Source of the DNA: a bacterium
GTDB lineage: Bacteria; UBA9089; JASEGY01
Length of the DNA: 10,629 nucleotides
Assembly: GCA_030019105.1 (NCBI GenBank)
Contig: JASEGY010000091.1
Location: forward strand, 1-10,629
Direction of reading: 5' to 3'
Within the stretch, counting starts at the first letter, position 1; every line of letters starts with the position of its first letter. Below are positions 1 to 6,482 of this stretch, piece by piece. The notes below the pieces were generated by a model, which had not been told where the DNA came from, ran no database searches, and was given only the letters and a program-made list of their open reading frames with translations. The translations under genes were made by a program, and so were the position numbers.

Positions 1-54
1 AAGCCTAAAATCCGAAATATAGCTTGCTTTAGCTTTCGTGTGCCTCATTGTTTA
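1..54. repeat. 54-bp exact repeat, copy 1 (cut by window edge)
   Basis: Bases 1-54 are identical to 3167-3220, in the same orientation. Identity stops sharply after 54 bases on the right; the left limit of this copy lies outside the window. Both copies sit about 70-90 nt beyond the stop codon of a minus-strand gene (mreB here, thiC at 3309). The unit is AT-rich, contains no ORF and shares the word AGCTTGCTTT with the REP-like elements near 4800 and 5050. It is best read as a dispersed intergenic repeat of unknown family. Confidence 0.8.
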
Positions 55-123
55 TTCTTTTACGGACACGCTAAACGGACACGAGTCACGGTTAACCTGA
101 CTGCTGACACCTGAAGGCTTACC

Positions 124-1149
124 TTACCTCTTCCTGCTCCGGCGCAAATATTCCAGTTCATCGAGACAGCGGCCTGTACCTGCGACAACACATTGTAAGG
201 GGTCTTCCGCGATAAAGGTCGGCAATCCTGTTTCCTGAGCAATAAGCTTATCCAGCCCTTTAAGTAATGCGCCGCCACCGGCCATAACTATCCCTTTATC
301 GACAATATCAGCGGCTAATTCAGGTGGAGTCTCCTCCAGGGTCTGAGTGACTACACCGATAATAGCTGAAACAGCTTCCTGCAACGACTCTCTCAATTCC
401 TGAGAAGTAATGGTAAGGGTTCGTGGAAGACCTGTTAAGGCATCCCGTCCTTTTATTTCACAACTTAATTCTTCTTCCAGGGGAAAAGCAGAACCAATCT
501 TTATCTTGGTGTCCTCAGCCGTTCTCTCTCCAATGATTAAAGAATATGTTTTCCTGACATGATTAATAATAGCTTCATCCATTTCATCTCCGCCGGTTCT
601 CAGGGAGTTAGCCACCACCATCCCCCCTAAAGAAATAACTGCTACCTCGGTTGTCCCTCCCCCAATATCGACGATCATATTGCCGGAAGGTTCATGAATT
701 TGAATATTAGCCCCAATAGCTGCGGCCAATGGTTCTTCAATCAAATAAACCTCTCTTGCCCCCGCTTGCACGGCTGAATCCCGCACGGCCTTCCTTTCGA
801 CTTCGGTTATTCCTGAAGGGATACCAATAACAACCCGGGGATGTACAAAAGTTCGCCGGCCATCATGCACCTTGCTGATAAAGTATTTAATCATTTCCTG
901 GGTTACCTCAAAGTTAGCGATAACTCCATCCCGCATGGGTCGAATAGCCACAATATCAGCCGGTGTTCGCCCCAGCATTCGTTTCGCCTCTCCCCCTACG
1001 GCCAGAACAGCATTGGTCTCCTTTTGAACAGCGACCACTGATGGCTCAGAAAGGACAATCCCCTTCCCCCTGACATGGACTAATGTATTGGCTGTTCCCA
1101 GATCAATTCCTATATCCTTGCAAAAAAACCCGTAAAAATAATCGAACAT
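124..1149 (-). CDS. mreB: Rod shape-determining protein MreB (actin-like ATPase)
   Basis: MreB is the bacterial actin homologue. It forms membrane-associated filaments that guide lateral peptidoglycan synthesis by the Rod complex (RodA, PBP2, MreC, MreD, RodZ). The 341-residue product has the normal family length. Visible actin-fold motifs are phosphate-1 [13 protein letters not shown] (about residue 14), phosphate-2 [16 protein letters not shown] (about 162) and the adenosine motif [14 protein letters not shown] (about 287). The MreB-typical stretch [15 protein letters not shown] lies near residue 207. The ATG at 1149 is preceded by GGAGG seven bases upstream, so the start is secure. The TPR gene lies upstream on the same strand, 126 nt away across an inverted repeat. 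The usual mreC/mreD partners would be past the left edge. The C-terminus is intact, and no terminator hairpin is visible before the edge. Confidence 0.97.
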   Translation of the reverse strand: MFDYFYGFFCKDIGIDLGTANTLVHVRGKGIVLSEPSVVAVQKETNAVLAVGGEAKRMLGRTPADIVAIRPMRDGVIANFEVTQEMIKYFISKVHDGRRTFVHPRVVIGIPSGITEVERKAVRDSAVQAGAREVYLIEEPLAAAIGANIQIHEPSGNMIVDIGGGTTEVAVISLGGMVVANSLRTGGDEMDEAIINHVRKTYSLIIGERTAEDTKIKIGSAFPLEEELSCEIKGRDALTGLPRTLTITSQELRESLQEAVSAIIGVVTQTLEETPPELAADIVDKGIVMAGGGALLKGLDKLIAQETGLPTFIAEDPLQCVVAGTGRCLDELEYLRRSRKR

Positions 1150-1170
1150 AGATAAGCCTCCCTCAATAGA

Positions 1171-1270
1171 GTTAAAAGTTTAAAGTTGAAAGTTCAAAGT
1201 TGAGAATGAATGCCTTGTTCATCGCCACTCTCAACTCTTAACTTTCAACTTTCAACTTTCAACTTTTAAC
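1171..1270. repeat. Inverted repeat of AAAGTTGA/TCAACTTT heptad words
   Basis: The left arm (1171-1205) is a run of degenerate GTTGAAA-type words. The right arm (1229-1270) is its reverse complement, TCAACTTTCAACTTTC-like, with an unrelated loop of about 23 nt. It fills nearly all of the spacer between the TPR gene and mreB, so a transcript crossing it would fold into a long hairpin. It is one of several such spacers in this window, each built from a different word. Confidence 0.8.
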
Positions 1271-1275
1271 TTTTT

Positions 1276-2232
1276 TCACCTGTCCTTCAATTTCCGGCCG
1301 GCTTCCTGATGATGGGGATTGATTTCCAGTACTCTTTTCCATTCCTTCCCGGCCAGAGATAAATGCTCCCCTTTTTCGTAAACCTTTCCTAACCAGTAAT
1401 GAATCTTGGCTTCCTTTTCCAACTTTGGCTTAAGTTCCAGCGCCTGACGATACTGAGCTTCGGCTTCCTCCAGGTGATCTTGAACATAATTAATCCAACC
1501 CAGGGCAATATGCGTATCTATACTGCTTTCTTTATTCAATGCCCTGGCCAGGAGAAGCTCTTTGAAAATCCTGACTGCTTCTTCGTAGTTCCCTCTATCT
1601 TTGCAGGTCCAGGCCAGATTAAATTTAATAGAGGCATCTTTGGGGTCAATGGCTTGTGCTTCTTCATATTCTTTAATCGTCTGATCAAGCCGCATTATCC
1701 TCTCTGTCCCTTTAGTTGACTGGCTCTTCTTATAATATAAATGGCCCAAATAGATATGGACCTCTTTGGTTTTTTCTCCTCCGGCAATAGCGTTTTCCAA
1801 TTGCTGTTGAGCTTCATGGTAGTAATAATTATCACCTAGAAAGTTGCTTTTCTTGAAGTAAAGGATGCCTACCCTGGCCATACATTTGGCCGCAATTGGT
1901 CCGTTCTTAGCCAGGATAATTGCCTTGCGATAGAATTTAATCCCTTCGTCCGCTAACTTCAGTCCCTTCCGCTGGTCCTCCGCAGCCAGAACCTGGTCGT
2001 AGTATGCATCCCCTAATCCGACCAGGGCTTCTACCTTCAAAGGATTATCTTCTAACTCGGCTTCATATTCGGCTATTGTCCGTCGAAAGGCGGCTTCCCT
2101 ATCTCCGGGGGTACAAGCCCTGGAGAGAACAAGAAAAACCAGGATGATAAGGACAAGAATAAGCCCTGCCCGAATAAAGGCGCCCTCATTAAGTTTAAAT
2201 CCGCTTTTACGTCTCTTGTAAACATTCATCAT
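1276..2232 (-). CDS. Membrane-anchored TPR-repeat protein
   Basis: The product has about 318 residues. It starts with a positively charged N-terminus (KRRK) and one hydrophobic segment (AGLILVLIILVFLVLS), then the rest should face the periplasm. About six tetratricopeptide repeats follow; clear ones read ALVGLGDAYYDQ, HIYLGHLYYKK, FNLAWTCKDRGNYEEAVRIF, ALGWINYVQDHLEEAEAQYR and YWLGKVYEKGEHLSLAGKEW. TPRs are protein-binding scaffolds, so the partner cannot be read from sequence. The open frame reaches a TTG at 2268, but the adjacent ATG codons at 2232 and 2229 are likelier because the charged segment and membrane helix follow directly. No strong Shine-Dalgarno decides between them. The Cys after the helix (SRAC) is a poor lipobox, so a membrane anchor is favoured over a lipoprotein. 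The gene lies upstream of mreB and diverges from flgM, so a link to cell shape is possible but only inferred. Confidence 0.85.
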   Translation of the reverse strand: MMNVYKRRKSGFKLNEGAFIRAGLILVLIILVFLVLSRACTPGDREAAFRRTIAEYEAELEDNPLKVEALVGLGDAYYDQVLAAEDQRKGLKLADEGIKFYRKAIILAKNGPIAAKCMARVGILYFKKSNFLGDNYYYHEAQQQLENAIAGGEKTKEVHIYLGHLYYKKSQSTKGTERIMRLDQTIKEYEEAQAIDPKDASIKFNLAWTCKDRGNYEEAVRIFKELLLARALNKESSIDTHIALGWINYVQDHLEEAEAQYRQALELKPKLEKEAKIHYWLGKVYEKGEHLSLAGKEWKRVLEINPHHQEAGRKLKDR

Positions 2233-2286
2233 TAGTATTAAAGTAACACAAAGTCTCCAAAAAAGCAAGTCAAAAATTTCCGTGTA

Positions 2287-2314
2287 TTAAGTTTTTGAAT
2301 TAGATTACCGATAA
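2287..2314 (+). promoter_or_regulatory. Sigma-28 (FliA)-like promoter of flgM
   Basis: TTAAGTTT (2287-2294), a 12-nt spacer and ACCGATAA (2307-2314) match the enterobacterial FliA consensus TAAAGTTT-N11-GCCGATAA at 7 of 8 positions in each box, with one extra spacer base. The site is 208 nt upstream of the flgM-like ATG and points at it, which fits the known sigma-28 control of flgM in Salmonella. An overlapping sigma-70-like reading (TTGAAT-N17-TATTAG, 2295-2323) is also possible. Transcription would begin near 2320 and carry element A in the leader. Confidence 0.55.
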
Positions 2315-2340
2315 ATATATTAGATAATCATTAGATTCTA

Positions 2341-2499
2341 GTACAGATCGGCGGAAGTTCCTGGGTAGTTTCAGCATGGTTCCAGGTTCAGGGTTCCAGG
2401 TTCACGGTTCGAAGAGCGCAAGGCGACCAACCGTGAACCTTGAAGCGGGAACCTGACCACCTGATTAGAAACCCGGGAAGGACTTTTGCCGAGCAGTAC
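2341..2499 (+). other. Element A: long imperfect hairpin in the flgM leader
   Basis: The outer stem GTACAGATCGGC (2341-2352) faces GCCGAGCAGTAC (2488-2499). Inside, GGAAGTTCC faces GGAAGGACTTTT, then GTTTC faces GAAAC, and a terminal part of GTTC/GAAC words closes the hairpin (2378-2458). The basal arms resemble those of element B at 6483-6610: shared GGCG-A/G-AAGTTCCT, GTTTCAGCA, CCTGA, AAACC and GCCGAGC, while the terminal parts are unrelated. It ends 22 nt before the flgM ATG. It matches none of the riboswitch consensus sequences I know. It may be a structured leader RNA or an old MITE with imperfect terminal repeats. Confidence 0.5.
2378..2458. repeat. Inverted repeat of GGTTCACGG/CCGTGAACC words inside element A
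   Basis: The left arm (2378-2409) consists of tandem GGTTCCAGGTTC-type words. The right arm (2429-2458) carries AACCGTGAACC and GGGAACCTGACC. The same words recur at 4938-4974 and near 3274. It forms the variable tip of element A and is absent from element B, so it looks like a later insertion or local expansion. Confidence 0.75.
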
Positions 2500-2521
2500 T
2501 GGATGGATCGAGGTGAGTCCG

Positions 2522-2983
2522 ATGGAATTTGGCATATTAGGAAATTTATTCGCAACCCCTGAAGTACTGTCTAAAGAAAATAAAAAAAATGCAACCGAGG
2601 AATCATCTGTCCCTTTTGACCAGGAGGCAGAGAATATTAGAAAGAGTGAAAATAGATCTGCCGAGTTAAAGAAGACCGCCATGAAGCGAGATTTTGGCCA
2701 GGATCAGGTTACTATTTCCAAAGAAGCCAAACTTGCCTTTGAGTTAGAAAGGATCATTTGTCGGGTTCACGGCGCGCCGGATATCCGATCCGATCGGTTA
2801 GAAGTAGTAAGAGAAAAGATCGCCAATGGTAGTTTGCTTATTCGAGAAGTAAGTGAGGGAATTGCTGAGAAAATAAACGACCGGTTAGCTGGAGACGAGA
2901 TGGATTCAGCCACTCCGGTAGATCTCTCTGAACAAAGGATTCAAAATACAGTTGGCCTTATCGCTAAGTGGTTCGGACTCTGA
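2522..2983 (+). CDS. flgM: FlgM-like anti-sigma-28 factor
   Basis: FlgM binds sigma-28 (FliA) and blocks late flagellar transcription until it is exported through the finished hook-basal body. The C-terminal half fits the FlgM domain: VTISKEAKLAFELERI (about residues 64-79), then DIRSDRLEVVREKIANG (about 88-104) and GIAEKINDRL. At 153 residues it is longer than typical FlgM (about 90-100). The extra length is a charged N-terminus of some 55 residues and a tail ending LIAKWFGL. The open frame extends to a TTG at 2486, but the ATG at 2522 has a strong GAGGTGA five bases upstream and is chosen. It is the only plus-strand gene, it stands between a TPR gene and thiC, and no other flagellar gene is in view. 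The upstream sigma-28-like promoter supports the call. The FlgM domain is recognised by motif only, without a profile search. Confidence 0.8.
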   Translation: MEFGILGNLFATPEVLSKENKKNATEESSVPFDQEAENIRKSENRSAELKKTAMKRDFGQDQVTISKEAKLAFELERIICRVHGAPDIRSDRLEVVREKIANGSLLIREVSEGIAEKINDRLAGDEMDSATPVDLSEQRIQNTVGLIAKWFGL

Positions 2984-3308
2984 CAGTTTCGGTAGCCGTT
3001 CCCGGCTTGAAATTTGAAATTAGAAAGTGGGGCATCGTTTCATTTGGCTTGGAAACGACCAGAGATCGCTTTACACTTTAAAATCAATAGCCTTCATAAA
3101 AGCTAAAGGTAGTGACGCTATCCACACTCAGGAGTTAATCCTTTAGGATTTCATTATGAAAGGCTAAAGCCTAAAATCCGAAATATAGCTTGCTTTAGCT
3201 TTCGTGTGCCTCATTGTTTAAAATTGGACATTCCTACTTTCCAAATTCCAATTTCTAATTTCTAATTTCAGCATTCCGTGAACGGTTACGTTTTCTCTTC
3301 CTCAAACT
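2984..3308. other. Spacer between convergent flgM and thiC, filled with palindromes
   Basis: No ORF is supported in these 325 nt. From left to right it holds a GAAATTTGAAATTAG arm (3008-3025) and a small hairpin TCGTTTC/GAAACGA (3035-3058). A dispersed repeat follows (about 3089-3220) with internal palindromes AATCCTTTAGGATT, TTTCATTATGAAA and GGCTAAAGCC. A TCTAATTTCTAATTTC arm complementary to the first arm closes it (3253-3270). The repeat thus sits as the loop of an AAATTAGAAA-word inverted repeat. No hairpin with a U-tract is seen for either converging gene. Confidence 0.7.
3167..3220. repeat. 54-bp exact repeat, copy 2
   Basis: Identical to bases 1-54. In this copy the sequence to the left is visible and rich in short palindromes (from about 3089), so the full unit is probably around 130 bp. 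It lies 89 nt beyond the thiC stop codon, much as copy 1 lies beyond mreB. No coding potential or transposase remnant is seen in it. Confidence 0.85.
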
Positions 3309-4613
3309 TCACCCCTTTTTGTCCTCACTCAGATAAGGAGAAAAGTAGTGATCAACAATGTTAAGGGCACAACTGTCGCCGCACATAGTACAGGTTTTGG
3401 TGTTGGACGGGGATCGACTGTCTCGAATAGAGGCGGCCTGCTGAGGAAAGAGGCAGACCCTGAATTGTTCCTCCCAATCTAACTTCCGTCTGGCATGACT
3501 CATTCTCCTGTCCCTGTCTCTATCTTTTCGTTTGATCATATCTCCAATGTGGGCGGCTATTTTAGCGGCGGCCAGGCCTACTTTGACATCCTCAGGAGCA
3601 GGTAAGGCCAGGTGTTCCGGGGGGGTAACATAACAGATAAAATCCGCCCCAAAAGCGGACGAAAGAGACGCCCCTACCGCCGCTGAGATATGATCGTATC
3701 CAGCCGCAATATCGGTCGGCAACGGGCCCAACATGTAAAAAGGCGCCCCGCGACTCATTCGCTTCTGGAGGATAACGTTGGCCTCGATCTCATCAATAGG
3801 GATATGCCCCGGACCTTCAACCATCATCTGACAACCCATATCCTGACCAATCTGAGCCAATTCACAGTTTATAATCAATTCCTGGATCTGTGCCCGGTCT
3901 GAAGAATCTTCAACCGCCCCGGCTCGAAGACCATTTCCCAGACTGAGAACCACGTCGTGTTTCCTTAGAATCTCTACCACCCGGTCGAAGTGTTCATAAA
4001 GAGGATTTTCACGATTATTTTCAATCATCCAGGCGCTCATATAGGCCCCACCCCGGCTGACCAATCCGCCGTGGCGATACCCCTGACGCTTTAGCCTCTC
4101 CAGGGTAATCCGATTGATCCCACAATGAATGGCCATAAAGGAAATCCCATCTTCACATTGTTTCTCAATCACCTCAAAGAGATATTCCGGGTCCATCTTT
4201 AGCGCTGACCCTTTTTGTTTAATGGCATACAAAAAAGCCTGATAAAGGGGTACAGACCCAACCGGAAGATTTACCCCAGCCAGAATAGTTTGCCGGATAC
4301 GGTCCAGGTCCCCGCCGGTGGATAACTCCATCAAGGTGTCGGCCCCATTCTCCTCGGCTGTTCTGGCCTTAGCTGCTTCCATATCCGGATCAACGATATC
4401 CGTTGAGGTGCCAATGGAGGCATTTACCTTGGTCCGAAGTCCCCGGCCAATTCCGACTACCTTTGACTTACGGTTAAGATTATTAGGGATGATCAACCGC
4501 CCTTGCGCAATATTTTCTCTAATCTCTTCCACCGGCAGATTTTCATCAACTGCTACTCTTTCCATTTCATCCGAGATATTTCCGTCTCGGGCCAATTCTA
4601 TTTGGGTTGGCAT
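3309..4613 (-). CDS. thiC: Phosphomethylpyrimidine synthase ThiC (radical SAM)
   Basis: ThiC converts aminoimidazole ribotide to HMP phosphate, the pyrimidine half of thiamine, with S-adenosylmethionine and a 4Fe-4S cluster. The product is about 434 residues, the short form lacking the N-terminal extension of E. coli ThiC. Family motifs run in order: GIGRGLRTKVNASIGTS, DTLMELSTGGDLDRIR, FMAIHCGINRITLERL, LSLGNGLRAGAVEDSSDRAQ, MVEGPGHIPIDEIEANV, MLGPLPTDIAAGYDHI and YVTPPEHLALP. The C-terminal cluster motif reads CTMCGDSC, CX2CX3C, one residue tighter than the E. coli-type CX2CX4C. The ATG at 4613 is chosen because GGAGG lies five bases upstream; the frame extends to a TTG at 4631. No other thiamine gene is in view, and no TPP riboswitch core is seen upstream. 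The anaerobic hydroxybenzimidazole synthase BzaF is a ThiC paralogue and cannot be fully excluded. Confidence 0.93.
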   Translation of the reverse strand: MPTQIELARDGNISDEMERVAVDENLPVEEIRENIAQGRLIIPNNLNRKSKVVGIGRGLRTKVNASIGTSTDIVDPDMEAAKARTAEENGADTLMELSTGGDLDRIRQTILAGVNLPVGSVPLYQAFLYAIKQKGSALKMDPEYLFEVIEKQCEDGISFMAIHCGINRITLERLKRQGYRHGGLVSRGGAYMSAWMIENNRENPLYEHFDRVVEILRKHDVVLSLGNGLRAGAVEDSSDRAQIQELIINCELAQIGQDMGCQMMVEGPGHIPIDEIEANVILQKRMSRGAPFYMLGPLPTDIAAGYDHISAAVGASLSSAFGADFICYVTPPEHLALPAPEDVKVGLAAAKIAAHIGDMIKRKDRDRDRRMSHARRKLDWEEQFRVCLFPQQAASIRDSRSPSNTKTCTMCGDSCALNIVDHYFSPYLSEDKKG

Positions 4614-4762
4614 CTTCACCTCCGTAATCAATTATACTCGACACTGTTACAAATTGAGCTTTAATAATGTGTCCAATATCGAATATCGAACAAGGAATAA
4701 TGAATGTCGAAGGAAAAAGGGGAACAAGACCTCATAATTCGAAATTCGTTATTCGATATTCG

Positions 4763-4896
4763 GGCCTTGTCCATCGTTTGGGCCATTGGATCAATTTTGT
4801 AGTGGTCGAGCTTGCTCGACAGGACGGCAGAGCAAGCTCTGCAACTACAACACCCAATTCGGTCAAGCACTATTGGCCCAAACGATGGACAAGGCC
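4763..4896. mobile_element. MITE-like element, 23-bp perfect terminal repeats, 8-bp flanking repeat
   Basis: The terminal arms 4763-4785 and 4874-4896 are perfect 23-bp reverse complements; the outer end reads GGCCTTGTCC and the inner end TTTGGGCCA. The same 8 bases GATATTCG flank both ends (4755-4762 and 4897-4904), as a target-site duplication would. The 134-bp body codes for nothing and holds a REP-like cruciform at its centre. The flanks are themselves CGATATTC-word repeats, so the 8-bp match could be chance. The transposase family is unknown. Confidence 0.6.
4797..4850. repeat. REP/BIME-like cruciform, copy 1
   Basis: An outer stem TTGTAGT/ACTACAA encloses two hairpins, GTCGAGCTTGCTCGAC (4805-4820) and GCAGAGCAAGCTCTGC (4827-4842). 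The same plan recurs at 5034-5094. Such paired palindromes resemble REP/BIME elements, which RAYT transposases mobilise in other bacteria. No RAYT gene is in this window. This copy lies at the centre of the MITE-like palindrome. Confidence 0.75.
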
Positions 4897-5033
4897 GATA
4901 TTCGATATTCAATCCACAAATTATCTTCATCGCTCTCTAACCTTGAACCGTGAACCCCGTAACTGTGAACCTGAGTACGACATTTGGGGATGGTTCACTT
5001 TAGTGTGAAGCTTGCGGGTATGTAGATAACTGT

Positions 5034-5094
5034 TTGTAGTAGCAAAGCTTGCTTTGCTTGAGTAGGATTAGCAGAGCAAGCTCTGCGACTACAA
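5034..5094. repeat. REP/BIME-like cruciform, copy 2
   Basis: It has the same plan as 4797-4850. The outer stem is TTGTAGT/ACTACAA, the first hairpin AGCAAAGCTTGCTTTGCT (5041-5058) and the second GCAGAGCAAGCTCTGC (5071-5086, identical in both copies). The first hairpin differs in sequence from copy 1 yet stays a perfect palindrome, so both arms changed together. It lies about 55 nt beyond the stop of the LCP gene. Confidence 0.75.
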
Positions 5095-5149
5095 GTTGCC
5101 CGGAAGAAATCACAGGAAAAACGATGAAAATGAACCGTCCCGACATTTG

Positions 5150-6355
5150 TTAATTGTCAATAAAGTCCTGTCCAAGGATGACCGTTACATCCACCATGAC
5201 CTTAGGATCGATTTTCTGAATAACTTTTCCCTGTCCTAAGGATTTTGAGATATAGAGGGCATTGTTCGTGCTGCCTACATGATCTATAACTAAGGTATCC
5301 CTGTAGTTAGAACGATCAGCATTTCCTGTTTCAACCACATCGATTTTAGGCTTTTGCCTGAGCCTTTCTCTGACCTTGTCGGCCAATCCATCTGTTCGAC
5401 AACCGTTCAAGATGCGGACCGTAATCACTTTTGAGGGTAAAGCTCTTTGTGCCGGTTTATTTAAGTGTCCCTCTAATTTAGCCGCTATCTTTTGGAATTC
5501 AACCTCGTTAATTAGCCAGTAGTTTCTTCCATTAATATTCTTCCCCTGGCCTGGTATTTCAAAAAAAGCCATATTCTTGTTGGGTGAAAAATTTTTAAAA
5601 TAAGAAGCCAGAGATAATATTTCAGCCACCCCAAGGTTTGTTTTAACATGTCTCCATATCTCTTTAACTAAAGCAGGTGACCTAAAAATGGCCTCAGAAG
5701 AGAAGGCCTTATCCGCCAGAAGTTTTATTAACTCGTTTTTGTGTTCGATCCGGTCGCGGTCGGCACCAGGGGTTGCCCTGAAGCGGGCAAATTGAAGGGC
5801 CTTTTCGCCATCCAGTATTTGGAGGCCGGCGGGAATTCTGATATATAAATCACCGGCTTTATCAATATACTGCATCTCCTGTTCGATTAATATTTCTACC
5901 CCGCCTAACAAATCAACTACATTGATAAAGCCCTGGTAGTCAAGTAATACGTAAAAGGGGACAGTAAAATCTGAGAGACCGCCGTGCTCTAAAATGCCCG
6001 CCACTGTGCTTAAGAGTAAATCTATCCCTCCCCGGGCATAGACGTGATTGATCTTATCATAACGTATCTTCTTGTCATATTTAATTCTTACCCTGGTATC
6101 CCTGGGGATAGGAATGCCCCCAATTTGCTTAGTCTCAGGGTTAAGGCTAAAAAGAATAAGACAGTCGGTTAATCCTTTAGACCCGGTATTATCTATCCCG
6201 ATGAGAAGAATGTTAATTAGTTTGTTTCCCCTGGCCAGCTTTTCTATTTTATTACTCTTGAAATACAAAAATAATAGACCTCCTCCAATGATTAAAAGGA
6301 GGCCAATACCAATTATCCATCCTCGCCGGAAAAAAAATTTTCTTCTTGCCCGCAC
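5150..6355 (-). CDS. LCP (LytR-CpsA-Psr) family protein with LytR_C domain
   Basis: LCP enzymes move lipid-linked glycopolymers onto peptidoglycan or other envelope acceptors on the outer face of the membrane. The 401-residue product has a basic N-terminus (RARRKFFFRR) and one membrane segment (about residues 13-33). The LCP catalytic domain follows (about 45-220) with NILLIGIDN, the Arg motif GIPIPRDTRV, KINHVYARGG and the C-terminal Arg cluster FARFRATPGADRDRIEHK. A LytR_C domain occupies about 308-398 (VRILNGCRTDGLADKV and later VTVILGQDF). The start is GTG at 6355, with GAGGG about 12 bases upstream, somewhat far. In diderms without teichoic acids the substrate is uncertain. LCP genes often sit near nadD in other bacteria, which fits the order here, although 599 nt of repeats separate the two. 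Confidence 0.9.
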   Translation of the reverse strand: MRARRKFFFRRGWIIGIGLLLIIGGGLLFLYFKSNKIEKLARGNKLINILLIGIDNTGSKGLTDCLILFSLNPETKQIGGIPIPRDTRVRIKYDKKIRYDKINHVYARGGIDLLLSTVAGILEHGGLSDFTVPFYVLLDYQGFINVVDLLGGVEILIEQEMQYIDKAGDLYIRIPAGLQILDGEKALQFARFRATPGADRDRIEHKNELIKLLADKAFSSEAIFRSPALVKEIWRHVKTNLGVAEILSLASYFKNFSPNKNMAFFEIPGQGKNINGRNYWLINEVEFQKIAAKLEGHLNKPAQRALPSKVITVRILNGCRTDGLADKVRERLRQKPKIDVVETGNADRSNYRDTLVIDHVGSTNNALYISKSLGQGKVIQKIDPKVMVDVTVILGQDFIDN

Positions 6356-6383
6356 TTTTGCCTGTTTCCCTCTTCAAGTAGTA

Positions 6384-6474
6384 AGAGCCTATCCCAAAAC
6401 CTCTCCCGCGTGACCAGAAACCAGGTTTCTTGAAGAAACCTGGTTTCTATCACCCCGGTTTTGGGATAGGCTCT
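6384..6474. mobile_element. MITE-like palindrome with 18-bp terminal repeats
   Basis: AGAGCCTATCCCAAAACC (6384-6401) is perfectly inverted at 6457-6474. The centre is a second perfect palindrome with 16-bp arms around a single G (6416-6448; arm AGAAACCAGGTTTCTT). If the element begins at GAGCC, the trinucleotide TAA flanks both sides, a possible short target duplication. It is non-coding, 91 bp, lies 29 nt upstream of the LCP start codon and ends 8 nt from element B. It could affect LCP expression by folding in the leader. Confidence 0.65.
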
Positions 6475-6482
6475 AAGTAATC

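Larger units (their letters stand above)
4614..5149. other. Repeat-filled spacer between the LCP gene and thiC
   Basis: No gene is supported in these 536 nt; the short ORFs here only read through palindromes. In order it holds degenerate CGAATATCG words (4676-4760), a MITE-like palindrome (4763-4896), a second patch of the same words (4897-4912), GTGAACC-type words (4938-4974) and a second REP-like cruciform (5034-5094). The expected place for a TPP riboswitch, just upstream of thiC, has no recognisable thi-box sequence. A TATAAT at 4631-4636 lacks a matching -35 box. Confidence 0.7.

Noticed and set aside
60..278. 72-codon minus-strand frame overlapping the end of mreB
   Set aside because: It lies out of frame over the conserved mreB C-terminus and low-complexity repeat words, and has no recognisable motif.
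841..1041. Plus-strand frame inside mreB, and similar antisense frames at 1399-1719, 3690-3902, 6072-6413 and 9491-9760
   Set aside because: All are antisense shadows of well-supported genes, without ribosome sites or family motifs.
1171..1270. CRISPR-like array
   Set aside because: The regular words are 7-10 nt with no spacers of constant length and no cas genes; they form inverted arms, not repeat-spacer units.
2341..2499. Known riboswitch (c-di-GMP-I, cobalamin or similar) in the flgM leader
   Set aside because: The conserved core sequences of these classes are absent; only the hairpin architecture is suggestive.
2371..2682. 103-codon minus-strand frame over element A and the start of flgM
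   Set aside because: It is antisense to the FlgM-like gene and its C-terminus is translated from the GGTTCACGG word repeat.
4631..4636. TATAAT as a -10 box for thiC
   Set aside because: Transcription would start within a base or two of the ribosome site, and no -35 box is at the right distance.
4614..4760. TPP riboswitch upstream of thiC
   Set aside because: I looked on the minus strand for the conserved CTGAGA and GCCAGCG-type blocks and found neither.
4661..5008. Frames of 89 and 113 codons in the spacer upstream of thiC
   Set aside because: They read through palindromic repeats, and the two strands give mirrored products, as expected for repeat DNA.
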